The translations under genes were made by a program, and so were the position numbers. This document shows positions 22,326-32,539 of a DNA stretch of 64,000 nt, in pieces; the first letter of the stretch is position 1, and each line of letters starts with the position of its first letter. Source of the DNA: Deroplatys truncata (Eukaryota; Arthropoda; Insecta; Mantodea; Mantidae); the NCBI GenBank assembly GCA_030765065.1, contig CM060977.1, positions 126,546,295 to 126,610,294 of the forward strand, written 5' to 3'. The notes under the pieces are model-generated. The model had not been told where the DNA came from, searched no databases, and saw only the letters and a program-made list of their open reading frames with translations.

Positions 22326-22990
22326 AACTCGTATTCTCTTTTTTTATATTACGTTGCTTTAACTCCTTGGTCATATCGCGACGGATCTGTTGGTGGATAT
22401 CCCTTAGAACGATATGTGATGGACAGTTAGCCTTCTAGGTCTCATTCCTGTAGCCCCTGCTTCATGCCGTGCAGATGGCAGTAGGGTGCCGTCCAGTCTA
22501 ACCGCCGCCCCCACACAGAAAGGCGGACAGTTAACCTTCTAGGTCTCGGTCCCTGTAACCCCTGCTTCATGCCGTGCAGATGGCAGTAGGGTGGCGTCCA
22601 GTCTAACCGCCGCCCTCACACAGAAAGGCGGACAGTTAACCTTCTAGGTCTCATCCCTGTAACCCTTGCTTCGTGCCGTGCAGATGGCAGTAGGGTGCCG
22701 TACAGTCTAACCGCCGCCCTCACACAGAAAGGCGGACAGTTAGCCTTCTAGGTCTCGTCCCTGTAACCCCTGCTTCATGCCGTGCAGATGGCATTAGGGT
22801 GCTGTCCAGTCTAACTGCTTACATTGTCTGTAGATAGATGGCATAGCATTTGCTATTACCACTTATTTTTCATTTTACTATTGTTTTAGACTAAAGATGA
22901 AACTTTGGGTCGTGGTATTAAATATCCAATCCGGTATTTACCTTGGCGACTGAGGAAAACCACAAAAAAAAAGCAAACCCGTATTCTCTT
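22326..22990 (-). mobile_element. SINE family 2 insertion with 15-bp target duplication
   Basis: AACTCGTATTCTCTT (22326-22340) and AACCCGTATTCTCTT (22976-22990) flank the insert with 14 of 15 matches. On the minus strand the insert starts inside the SINE body (GTGGTTTTCCTCAGTCGCC) and ends in an A-rich tail, so it is a 5'-truncated retroposed copy lacking the tRNA head. It matches 48225-48800. The long target duplication and A-rich tail show target-primed retroposition. Confidence 0.85.
22421..22817. repeat. 104-bp tandem repeat inside the SINE (three full units plus a partial)
   Basis: Units start with GGACAGTTA at 22421, 22525, 22630 and 22734 (spacing 104, 105, 104). Each includes CCTTCTAGGTCTC, CATGCCGTGCAGATGGCA and CCAGTCTAACCGCCGCCC. 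The related SINE at 48.2 kb carries two more-diverged units, so unit number varies between copies. Confidence 0.9.
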
Positions 22991-23031
22991 GTCATTGGGT
23001 TTCTTGCACTTTTTGGGTTTTAATCATTAGA

Positions 23032-23032
<1 letters not shown>

Positions 23033-23072
<40 letters not shown>

Positions 23073-23075
23073 TAC
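23033..23075. repeat. Microsatellite (CT)n(CA)n
   Basis: About 30 bp of CT repeats followed by CACACACACA. It separates two SINE pieces. Confidence 0.95.
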
Positions 23076-23084
23076 TCATTCATA

Positions 23085-23216
23085 CTTCCAGACTCTGGGA
23101 AGGATAGGGAATAATCTTGGCTAGAGAAAAATTCCCACCCCCAGCCGGAAATCGAACCCGGGACCTCTCACGCAGCAGGCAAGTGCTCTACCGACTGAGC
23201 TGCGAGGCCAGCCTAT
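23085..23216 (-). mobile_element. tRNA-derived SINE head, well preserved
   Basis: The minus strand reads CTCGCAGCTCAGTCGGTAGA (A-box), GCACTTGCCTGC in the anticodon-arm position and CCCGGGTTCGATTTCC (B-box). A G-rich CTGGGGGTGGGAAT body follows. It is tRNA-like but runs directly into SINE body without an acceptor 3' strand, so it is not a functional tRNA gene. Confidence 0.7.
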
Positions 23217-23219
23217 GAA

Positions 23220-23845
23220 ATCTTAATTGCCTAAAAATGGCATTTAAGAAACCTGAAAGACAAACAAAAGGAAAACGGCTTGTCATAATGTTCAACAACC
23301 TCGTATTTGAAAGGTTCATGTTGGGTTGCAGTGTCTTAAAGCTAGTAAAAGCCTAATGCCTGGAAAGGGCACCTACGTTACTAAAACGTCCATCGCCAAT
23401 ATTTATATGGGTTCAAAAAACATCTCGAAGTAAATTTTATGCGATATTTTTAGAAGCCTGCTGCTAGGTTGTATTTTTTAGAATAACTGCACTTACAAGC
23501 ATGTACAAAACATACTCTGTGTGATAAAAGGCAAAATTTTATTTCAACAAAGTTTGAGAAATATGTATGAATTCAAAAACATTTATGGAGTAGTAGAACT
23601 ATGAAGCTCACCGGGAATATCGTATTTAAAACGTAGAAAAAAATTTGTCTAAAAGTCTCTGGGAGCAAGTAATGAAACACTGATAATATGACGTGTTAAT
23701 CAAGGATATTCGTCAAAGCAGCTGAACTATGTATACATTGCTCAGAGAAAATACCTACACAATTTTTTTTGTTACCCTACGGTACTTGGGAATATTTTAA
23801 AATCGCTGCATCCTTTATTCCCTTCCTCGTATGTACGTAATTAGC
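23220..23845. other. No recognisable feature
   Basis: About 620 bp without recognised repeats or coding sequence. Confidence 0.45.
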
Positions 23846-24112
23846 ATTCTACTAGCCTCTAGTTCCCAAGGTCGCGGGTTCAAACCCGGCTGAGGGCGAT
23901 GGATTTTTTCGGGCGTAAAAATCCTTAGCATGGCTTCCTTCGGAAGGGAAACAAGGCCGGTGGCCCCGTGTCGTAGATTTACCGCACGTAAAAGAACCTC
24001 AAGCCTGATAAAGAGGCCTCTGAGCAAAATTACCGGTCTTTCAAGCCCAATATAGAATGAGACGCTAAGAACCACAGCAGTTAAAGAGCGTCCACAGATA
24101 AAACTTAATTTT
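23846..24112 (+). mobile_element. SINE family 1, nearly complete
   Basis: CTAGCCTCTAGTTCCCAAGG, then GTCGCGGGTTCAAACCC (B-box), the CGGGCGTAAAAATCC body, CCCCGTGTCGTAGATTTA and a GAGCGTCCACAGATAAAAC tail. Reverse-strand ORFs across it are SINE by-products. Confidence 0.85.
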
Positions 24113-24870
24113 TTTTACACGATCTCTATTCTGTGCAAACCTTTAGTACGAGTAGAATCAAAACGGACTATCATAAGTGGCAATTCACAGCGATGCCGTC
24201 TTATGGTTTTCCGGAGCTACTGTTTCAGATTTTCAGGTGCCGAAAGTCGACATTAATTGCTGCAAATAAATAAATAAACAAGTTTCTAGAAGCATTTATC
24301 TGATACCAAAACCATGTACACAGTTACGGTCGACGTCACCTTACAGCCTTGCTAGGCGCGACATCTGGCTATGTTCACACGAACACCAGCCTCTGGTGCC
24401 GCAAGTGGACACACCCCCTACCCCGGATTAAGCCCCTCCCGCCCCCACATCACGTCGACAAGCTCGACAAATTATTTCTGCTGAGCCTCTCCTAACACCG
24501 GCGGTACAATATCATCGATCCTTTTTTTTTTCCTTGGTGCGGTATTTGCTCTACCCTATTCGCTGATCCTCTGTGACAGTTGCATTGTTACCATCACGCC
24601 TCTATTATTAACAGGAGCTTATATCAACAATACAAAGATCGCAGCCCACTTGTTTAAACATCGGGTTTCGCCAGCCGCAGAGAGCGTGCGAGGAACATGA
24701 TTCTCGTTATGTCCAACTGAAATATCGCAACCCTGCTAAAGTAATAACAATGTGCAACCCATCAAAAGAAAAACGAGGGCTCACATTATCACTACAGAAC
24801 ACGCCGTAATTCCAAATTTGTGTCCAGAAAGAATGTGTATCTATGCATTGTTAATACGTATTTCTGAGAC
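24113..24870. other. No recognised feature; GC-richer 24340-24480
   Basis: About 760 bp upstream of the orphan ORF. The middle part is GC-rich (CTCCCGCCCCCACATCACG). If the ORF downstream is a real exon, this stretch would be its promoter or intron, but no core promoter motif is convincing. Confidence 0.35.
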
Positions 24871-24873
24871 TGA

Positions 24874-25173
24874 GTGGATATATCCACAGCACCCATTTCC
24901 TCTTCTGCCCATGTTAACATATGCATGGCGGTGGTTTTAATTTCCATCATCATGACGTTTGTATTCAACCGCATCAACTATATGACTGAAAAATTGGGAT
25001 CGCTGGATTTCTGCGGTGAACATGGAAATTTAATGCGTGTTCATGAAGGCACTCGTTTCGTTTGCCTGAATAAAGCCCAACAGATTGAGGGTTTCACCAA
25101 CATTCAAATTTTGCATTTACGTAGTGAAGTCACGTGCAAAAAGAAAAAAAGACTGTCAATGTCATCTAGCTGA
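24874..25173 (+). CDS. Orphan small single-pass membrane protein (hypothetical)
   Basis: The 99-codon frame is uninterrupted, unlike the decayed transposon frames around it. After about 17 N-terminal residues there is a hydrophobic segment (ICMAVVLISIIMTFVF, about 16-31). A polar domain of about 60 residues follows, with Cys at about 46, 63 and 92 and a FCGEHGNLMRVHEG motif, and then a Lys-rich KKKKR end. The start could also be the later Met at the hydrophobic segment. AATAAA lies 65 bp downstream (25239-25244), suiting a terminal exon or single-exon gene. I recognise no family. It could be a host exon, a processed gene or an acquired viral-type membrane gene; nothing here decides. Confidence 0.4.
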   Translation: MDISTAPISSSAHVNICMAVVLISIIMTFVFNRINYMTEKLGSLDFCGEHGNLMRVHEGTRFVCLNKAQQIEGFTNIQILHLRSEVTCKKKKRLSMSSS

Positions 25174-25238
25174 ACCAGGAAGAATATGGTTAGTTGAAGA
25201 TTGCATTTCTTTTGGAAAGAAAGTTACATGAAAAAAAG

Positions 25239-25244
25239 AATAAA
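25239..25244 (+). terminator. Polyadenylation signal AATAAA after the orphan ORF
   Basis: Canonical hexamer 65 bp past the stop codon. Such hexamers are common by chance in DNA this AT-rich. Confidence 0.3.
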
Positions 25245-25349
25245 CATGACTTTTGAAGTAGCTATGTGCTTACGTATGTTTATTTTACCTATTTATTAAG
25301 TTTTATGCATTGGAAGCCTACTTGAAGTATTGTTCTTGGAGTTTACTTT

Positions 25350-26273
25350 GTTTGAGAAGTTGGCAACACGCTTTGGGCGTCGGTTTGAATTTGTTGATTA
25401 CGTAATAGTTACTATTATTACGTAATATGCTGCTACGTATGAGAAGCTGATTTAAAGATGTAATTTTAGTTGTTACACTCCAAGTTTTACACTATAATAT
25501 TTAAGTTTGTTATTAAGAACTGCTTCTATATATAGTATTTATGTTTGAATTTGCCTCGGCTGCGTCAGTAATGTCATGTATTTCTTAGGCAGGGTGCGGT
25601 ACGACAATAATTGTAGACATACACAGATTTTAAGTTTTTAAACTCACTTCGTTTATTTATCCTTTGCACATTTTTAATAAAGCACTACTTTTTAAGAGCT
25701 GTGAGATTCTTTAAACCTTTCACTCAGCTAAAGGGTAGACATATTTTACGATTCAGACGTAATATTTATATAGAGAACACATCTTCCATCTGGTCACTAC
25801 CAAGGTTTGCCAGCAACTAACATTATTTAAACCGTTAAACCCGTAAGCTTCGGTATTTCAAGTTTCTGATTGGCTAATTCTAGTCCAATAGAATATGTGC
25901 ATTTTACTTAAAGCTTTTCGTTGCTGTAAATTGGCTAATTTTAAACTGTTACTGAATTTACATTATCGTTGCTCTAATCATGACTAGTAACTTTCAAACT
26001 CTTAAACTCATTATTGCTACAAGGTTACCTCACTATTACCTCATTGTTAGCAACTTAAAACTTATTATTCTCACAGCTCTTGCATTATTAAAGTATGTAA
26101 TGTATTCACATAATATTATTAAACATGTTTACAATAATAATAAGAAGCATATGCAATGTATGTTACATACATTTAAAATAATTATTACATACGTATTGTT
26201 TCAAGGCGGGCTGTTATTGAATTTACTTATTATGTAATACAATTGAAATTATTCAGTATTAAAATACTGCCTC
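25350..26273 (-). mobile_element. LTR-type repeat family D with leader, copy 1
   Basis: On the minus strand it begins TGAGGCAGTATTTTAATAC at 26273. It contains the family blocks ATAACAGCCCGCCT, TTGCTAACAATG and CCAATCAGAAACTTG, and ends beyond CTTAAAATCTGTGTATGTC. Farther on, CCCAAAGCGTGTTGCC (about 25367-25382, minus) resembles a primer-binding region seen after the other D copies. Related to 32540-33691 and 42601-43390. Confidence 0.55.
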
Positions 26274-26312
26274 ACTTTTGCTACCCTCCGTCGTGTATTC
26301 GGGAATATTCAG

Positions 26313-26356
<44 letters not shown>
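26313..26356. repeat. Microsatellite (ATT)n, about 14 units
   Basis: Pure ATT/TTA trinucleotide run between the LTR-type repeat and a minus-strand B fragment. Confidence 0.95.
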
Positions 26357-26597
26357 AAAAGTTTATTTTAGCTACCTCATTTTAATCAAAGTAAACCTTT
26401 CCGGATTTATTGCATTACACATTTCATTAATAGATACAAAGGAAATAGCGATGGACAAATTTTTAGAACTGGACGCTATATGCTAACCTTCAAATTCCAT
26501 ACTCTTACCATGCCATCGCAAGAAACAGCTGAAAATCGACATGACTTGAAAAAGAATGGCTAAGTACTGAAGAATTCGAATGAATGCCACAAAGAAT
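26357..26597 (-). mobile_element. HINE-like element B, 3' fragment
   Basis: Minus-strand B sequence from CTACCTCATTTTAATC through CATTACACATTTCATTA and the GCGATGGACAAAT block to CGCAAGAAACAGCTG. It is interrupted by the SINE that follows. Confidence 0.6.
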
Positions 26598-26838
26598 TAA
26601 ATTGAGTTTTATTTATGGACGCTCTTTAACTACCATGGATCTTAGCGTTCCATTCTATATTAGGTGAGAAAGACCGAGAATTTTGCTCAGGCGTCTCTAT
26701 CAGGCTTGAGGTTCTTTTACGTGCCGTAAATCTACGGCACGGGACCACCGGCTTTACTTCTCTTCCGAAGGAAGCCATGCTAAGGAAAAAATCCATCACC
26801 CTTGAACCCGACCTCGGGAACAAGAGGCTAGCATGGGA
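26598..26838 (-). mobile_element. SINE family 1
   Basis: The minus strand reads GCTAGCCTCTTGTTCCCGAG, a mutated B-box (GGTTCAAGGG), the body, CCGTGCCGTAGATTTACGG and an ATAAATAAAACTCAATTTAA tail. Inserted at the B fragment. Confidence 0.8.
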
Positions 26839-26839
26839 T

Positions 26840-27444
26840 GACGCAAAAAAATTCTTTGAAGTAAATACTGAAGATTTTTGAAGTAAATACTGAATTTAGA
26901 AATACTTAAATATTAGCTGAAAGCTTACTATTTTCTGTGCAATAAAAAACAAATGTAAAATTCCTAATGTTTCAATTTTAACATCTTTTAAAAAGCTAAA
27001 ATATGAAGAAGATAAAACATGTCAATGTTCTGCGAATAAACTTTGTTCTAGTGGTTTTGGTATGATTACTACTGAATAAAACGACGATGAAATAAAGATA
27101 TGTGCTCTTACTACTAAAATGTAATTATCTAACATTTCCACCATTCCAAATAATGTTGAGATTGTAGCAAGAAAACGGATAAATTTAATCAAACAGCACT
27201 TTGTTTACTAGTAGTGAAATAAATTACAATACGTTTATCTTAACTAGCATTTACTATATCATAATAGTTTCCTTCAAATAAATTTGGGAAATTTCATTAG
27301 TATGGAGGTCAAATGTCTCAATTTTGCTTCGTGGTACTAGTACGAGTATGCCAGTTTTGTTTTTCTTTTAGGGATCATGGAGCCGCCTTTGGTCAACTAA
27401 ATTCAATATATAAATCTTTACGAGGAAATTACCACTTTTACCCT
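26840..27444. other. No recognisable feature
   Basis: About 600 bp of AT-rich sequence. A short direct repeat (TTTTTGAAGTAAATACTGAA) occurs near 26856-26893. Confidence 0.45.
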
Positions 27445-27448
27445 ACTT

Positions 27449-28633
27449 GTTACTTTCTCTAGTACGCATAGTAAGCAGGATAAGTATTTTATTCCGCCTA
27501 AAAATTCGATGTCGGTATTTTACCAGAAATATATGTTTTGAGGTATTCTTACTTTCTCTACAAGTAGCTACTTAGTAGGCAGAAAAGGTATTGCATTCTA
27601 TACCGACATTTCATTGAAAATACGTGTTTTGAGACCTCCTGATAAAAAATGGCATCTCGCTACGAACAGCACAACTCAAAAACGAAAAGTTGCATAAATA
27701 CCAAACTTGCGACACGAAGATTTTTAAGAAAGTCCTCCCGCCCCAAGCTACCATTTACATGGAACATGTTTAGACATTTTTTATTTTCCAAAAAGAGGCT
27801 CGAACGATTTTGTTTAAAATACCATATATTAAAGATATAGACATGACAAATAAAACGCATATTTTGAATTTTATGGGAATACCTCTGAAATCCTCTTTAT
27901 TCGGAAGCAATGTTGTATAACTGGTGAACGTTAAGCGATAGACGTAAATGTACTACACAAAAAATTAAGATCTCCTTAAAACAAAGAATTTATTTCAACT
28001 AACTTTTTTGCAGCATCAGTCATTTTCCAGTTATCCGTTTTTATTGGCTTGGTTTGTTCATCTTAAGGTCCTGTCAACATTCAGTTGTTTCTCGTGATTG
28101 CATTGAAACCGTGTGGCATTTTAAGCCCGGCATATAGCGTCCAGTTCTTAAATATTTGACTATCGCTGTTCTCTTTGTATTTATAACGAAATGTGTAATG
28201 TAGCTATTTCTGCAAAGGTTTATTTGAATTAAAATGAAGTAGAAAGAAAAATAAGCTTTAGTAAGAATATGGAATTAATTGTTATTCCACATAAGCCGTG
28301 TGTTGGAAAAAGTTGGAAAGGTGGAATCACGTGACAAACAATTCAATGCCATAGCCGGCATTTGAACCACGGATCCCCTGGTCTCTGTCCGCTTGCTCTA
28401 ACCATTGAGCTACCATGGAAAATGCGGGCACTCATTAAATTCACCAACTGATTCGCATTTTTCCCGGTAAACCACAAGGAGATCTCAAACTGTATTGAGA
28501 TGACATACCCCAATGGCGACTTACAGTGTTGTAAGTACTTTAAGTCCTGGGCTTCTCCATTAATTGACCTAATAGTAGTCGAAACTATGAAGCCCGGGAA
28601 AGTCATGTGAATATAACACATCAGATTTTTATA
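27449..28633 (+). mobile_element. HINE-like B copy preceded by a 5'-end duplicate, split by a SINE
   Basis: 27449-27546 is a B 5' end (ACTTTCTCTAGTACGCATAG). A second 5' end (ACTTTCTCTACAAGTAGC) begins at 27550 and continues through the B body to about 28265. A SINE fills about 28266-28600, and the element's last 30 bp (AAAGTCATGTGAATATAAC ... CAGATTTTT) close it at 28633. Confidence 0.7.
28266..28600 (-). mobile_element. tRNA-derived SINE family 4 inside B
   Basis: The minus strand shows GGTAGCTCAATGGTTAGAGC (A-box), then GCGGACAGAGACCAGGGG and GTGGTTCAAATGCCGG (B-box) near 28350-28425. The rest of the insert between the two B parts is presumably its body. Confidence 0.65.
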
Positions 28634-28634
28634 G

Positions 28635-29132
28635 AACGGTACTTGTATATATGTGTGCGCGCGCAAGCACCATAACCCAAAAACGAAAAGTCAGGTAAGT
28701 GCCAAAGTTAGTATTTAAGTTCAGTATCTTACAAGGATGCGACAAGAAGATTTTCAAGAAAATATCCCCACCCAAATTACCCTTTACTTAGAACATTTTT
28801 TAGAAAATTTTGATTTTTTTAAAGTGTCTCTAAGGATTTTGATTAAAATGCCATATATAAAGGATATTTACACGACATAAAATGTATATCTTAAATTTTT
28901 TGGGAATAGTCCTCTTCATTCGAAAGGAAGTTTGTATGATCTTATATAACTGGTAAAAGTTATGGGAGAGACGAAAACGTACTGTAAAAAAATTTAGATT
29001 TTTTTTTTTGGGCGGGGGCTTCAGCCATTTAAGAGCTATAACCGTTATTAATGGTATTTTGTAAGAATAATCTGTATACCCACTAATAATAAACTATAGA
29101 AAGAGAAATTCATGTGAATTTAATACATCAGA
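28635..29132 (+). mobile_element. HINE-like element B, 5'-truncated with internal loss
   Basis: It starts within the element at its GTGCGCGCGCA simple repeat and runs CATAACCCAAAAACGAAAAG, TCTTCATTCGAAAGGAAG and CCACTAATAATAAACTATAG. It ends ATTCATGTGAATTTAATACA with TCAGA-T5. A long T-run near 28992 replaces some of the body. Confidence 0.65.
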
Positions 29133-29137
29133 TTTTT

Positions 29138-29942
29138 ACTTTCTCCACTACATATAGCAAGTAGGGGAAATATTCTATTCCACCCAAAAATTCGATACCG
29201 AGATTTCACCGGAAATACATGTTTTGAGGCCTCCTGAATCCAAAAAAGGTATTTTTGGAAACATGTCCGTGTCTGTGTGTGAACAGCATAACTCAAAAAC
29301 GAACAGTCGGATAAACACAAAACTTGGTATTTAGGTACAGTATCTTCCAAAGTTGAGACAAGAAGGTTTTCAAGAAAATCCCCCACCCCAGATTACCCTT
29401 TACATGAACATTTTTCGAAAATATTAATTTTCTCAAAAATGACTAACGATTTTGATTAAAATATCTATATTTAAGATACTTTCATGACAAATAAAATGTA
29501 TATCTTGAATTTTCTGGGAATGTCTCCAAAAGTATTCTTCATTGTGAACGACTTTTGCATAACTGGTAAACCATAAGAGATAGACAAAATTTTCCTTTAC
29601 AAAAATGTAGATCGCGTTAAAATACACAATTTATGTCATAAACATTTTTTTTGTTGAGTGAACCATTTTCGAGGTATTGCTTGTTATTCCCTTAAATTTT
29701 GCAACACTTATACTTTTCTCAAATGGGAATTCGTTATTAATTTTTTTGTCCTGGTAATGCAAAGAGAATGGAATACTCGACATAGCAACCAGCTCTTAAA
29801 ATATTTGACTATCGCTTAAAGCCTACCAATTTCCCTTGCATCTACAAGTAAATTAGCAATAAGATTAACATCTCGATATCTCGATTAACTTGAAGCATAT
29901 GGAGAATAAGCGGTTGTAAAAATAGTTGTACAAGAGTATTTA
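29138..29942 (+). mobile_element. HINE-like element A, 3'-truncated
   Basis: It starts ACTTTCTCCACTACATATAG exactly after the T5 that ends the preceding B copy: head-to-tail insertion into an element's terminal T-run. It stops at GTACAAGAGTA; the terminal hairpin is missing. Confidence 0.8.
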
Positions 29943-30812
29943 CCAAGATGGTGGGTTTATCTGCACGGGTCATCTAGCTTCAGCCTACTGTATGTGTGAA
30001 GGAAAAGGTAAAGGTCACGATGGCATGGCACTTGCTGCTCTTGCTTCTAACACCTGATAAAAAATGTAAAACTTCTCCAATCCCATTCACAGCCGCAGTA
30101 AGAGGATCTGCTGGCGAGGCTTGCTGTAAGAGCCGGTATAGGGATGTTGAAGATGTGTCGCTACACAGTAGATGTGATTCTCCTACCTACATAGTTAATT
30201 ATGCAGTTATCATACTTTGAAGAATATATTTGTAACGCAGAGTGTAATACCGAACAAAAAGCACAAAACATATGAACAGTATTACTCTCGAAGTAGCTCT
30301 TATGGAAATGACATCTTCTATTCATAATGCACAGGAAATGTCATATATCACTTCCGGTTCAATTTCCGCATATAGGTTATTGCTTTATTTCTTCTGTTTC
30401 TTTAGGTTATTTCCCAGACAGATTTTCTTTGTTCTTTTCCCTCTTGTCTGTTCAACTTGCAATGCTTTCAGCACAGGTCATGACATAAGAAAATCTCAGT
30501 AGTTACAAAGTTGGATAAGAATTTATATCCTGTTCAGACTCTAGTATCACAGAATACACTGAGGAAAACACACTGCAGTCCAGTTAGCCCTGAAGTATTA
30601 ATATTTATAACGACATTCATAAAATGAGAAAACTAACTCGCTCTGGCTATTTAAAAATCTATTTAATTGACAATATGTAACTCTAGAACAGGTAGATTCT
30701 ATCCATTGTTTGGAAAATCTGAATTTTATGCGAAATTAAACGTACTGAGATGAAAAAAATAAGTTTTGATTTAGATCCTTAATCTTTTTCGGCAATTGAT
30801 ATTGTAATTTAT
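29943..30812. other. No recognisable feature
   Basis: About 870 bp. The ORFs of 74 and 76 codons show no recognisable domain. Confidence 0.45.
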
Positions 30813-30899
30813 TACTTTCTCTACTACGTACTTAGCAGAAGAAAAGAGATTGTATTCTTCCCAAAAATTCGATACCGAGATTTCACTGTAATAAAAAAA

Positions 30900-31786
30900 G
30901 GCAGATGTGTTACACTCACATGACTTTTTCTACTCTTGTACAAACTATTCTTACAAACGCCTATTCTCCATATGCTTCATTTAATCGAGATGTTAATCTT
31001 ATTGCTAATTTTCTTGTAGGAGTAAGGGGAATATGGTAGGCTTTAAGGAATAGTCAAACCTTTTAAGAGCTGGTTGCTATGTGGCGCATTCCATTCTCTA
31101 TGTACGTCCAGGACATAAAAAAATGAATAACGAATTCCTATTTGAGAAAAAGTATTGGAAAATTTAAGGATATAACAAGCAATATATCGAAAATGGTTCA
31201 CTCAACAAAAAAAAATTATATGACATAAACTGTGTATTTTAACGCGATCTACATTTTTAGTGTAGTAAAATTTTGTCTATGTCTTATGGTTTACCAGTTA
31301 TGCAAAATTCGTTCACAAGGAAGAATACTTTTGGGGACATTCCCAAAAAATCGATATATACATTTCATTTGTCATGAAAATATCTTAAACATATGGTATT
31401 TTAATCAAAATCGTTAGAGCCATTTTTGAGAAAATTAAAATTTTCGATAAATGTTCCACGTAAAGGGTAATCTGGGGTGGGGGGATTTTCTTGAAAACCT
31501 TCGTGTCGCATCTCTGTAAGATACTGAACCCAAATACCAAGTTTGGTGTTTATCCGACTGTTCATTTCTGAGTTATGCTGTTCTCTCTCTCTCTCTCTCT
31601 CACTCACACACACACTCACACACACACACGCACACGCACACGCACGCACACACACGTACATGTTTCCAAAAATGCTTTTTTTGGATTCAGGGGGCCTCAA
31701 AACATATATTTCCGCTGAAAGCTCGGTATCGAATTTTTGGGTGGAATCCAATACTTCCCCTACTTACTATACGTAGTAGACAAAGT
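30900..31786 (-). mobile_element. HINE-like element A nested in B
   Basis: Complete on the minus strand, from ACTTTGTCTACTACGTATAG at 31786 to the hairpin and T-run (plus-strand A7) at 30900. Its built-in microsatellite has grown to a compound CT/CA/CG tract (31582-31656). Confidence 0.8.
31582..31656. repeat. Compound microsatellite (CT)n(CA)n(CG/CA)n inside element A
   Basis: Located at the element's standard microsatellite position. Reverse-strand reading gives Ser-Glu-Arg-rich nonsense peptides. Confidence 0.95.
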
Positions 31787-32365
31787 AAAAATACAATAAA
31801 GTCCACGTGTGTGTGACTGTGAATCAAAAACGAAAAGTCGGATTATTACCATACTTCGTGTTTAACTTCAGTATTTTCAAAAGATGCGACATGAAGATAT
31901 TCAAGAAAATACTCCACCCTAACTGACGTTTACCTGGAACCTTTTTCCACATTTTTCATTTTCTCAGAAATAACTCTTAGGATTTTTATTAAAATACCAT
32001 ATATTAAAGATTTTACCTTATAGGTAAAATGTCTATCTTAATTTTATGAGAATAGTCTGTGAAGTTATTTTCACTCGGAAAGAATTTTGTATAATCTCGT
32101 GTAACTGGTAAACTTAAGCGATGGACGAAAACTACTATACCAAAAAATGCAGATCTCTTTAAAACCAGACAATTTATTTCAAATAGTTTCTTTTGGCATA
32201 AGTAATTTCCGAGATATCCCTGTTAATGGTTTTAATTTTTCAATACATCCTTTAAAAGTCCTGTTGATATTCAGTTGTTTCTCGCGATGTCATGGCAACA
32301 GTATGGAATTTTAAGGCCAGCGTATAGCGTCCAGCTCTTAAACATTTGACTATCGCTATTCTCAT

Positions 32366-32530
32366 CGAACGGGATGGCTCAGTTGCAACGTCCGTGGCCC
32401 GCATTCGAGAGGTCCCGGATTCGATTCCCGGTGGCTATCCACTTGAGCATGGGGTTTTTCGTCGCTTTCCTCTGGTCGCCTAGGCGAATGTTGGGGTGGT
32501 GTATTCTATCACAATTTCTCTTTCTACTCA
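32366..32530 (+). mobile_element. tRNA-derived SINE with intact A- and B-boxes
   Basis: CGGGATGGCTCAGTTGCAAC (A-box), GAGAGGTCCCGGATTCGATT (B-box) and the body TTTTTCGTCGCTTTCCTCTGG then AGGCGAATGTTGGGGTGG. It joins a truncated B copy on its left and an LTR-type repeat on its right. Confidence 0.7.
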
Positions 32531-32539
32531 TTTCCTATG

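Larger units (their letters stand above)
30813..32365 (+). mobile_element. HINE-like element B split by a minus-strand A copy
   Basis: B 5' end at 30813-30895 (ACTTTCTCTACTACGTACTT); the body resumes near 31795 (TCCACGTGTGTGTGACTG) and continues to CTATCGCTATTCTC at 32365. The 3' end is lost to the adjoining SINE. The A copy sits in the A-tract (TAAAAAAA) found about 85 bp from the B 5' end. Confidence 0.75.

Noticed and set aside
22421..22817. Regular repeats resembling a CRISPR array
   Set aside because: The units are contiguous 104-bp tandem copies without unique spacers, inside an insect SINE.
23143..23216. Possible functional tRNA gene (A- and B-box present)
   Set aside because: There is no paired acceptor stem and no terminator T-run in the right place; sequence continues into SINE body. 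The same applies to 32366, 41943 and 48225.
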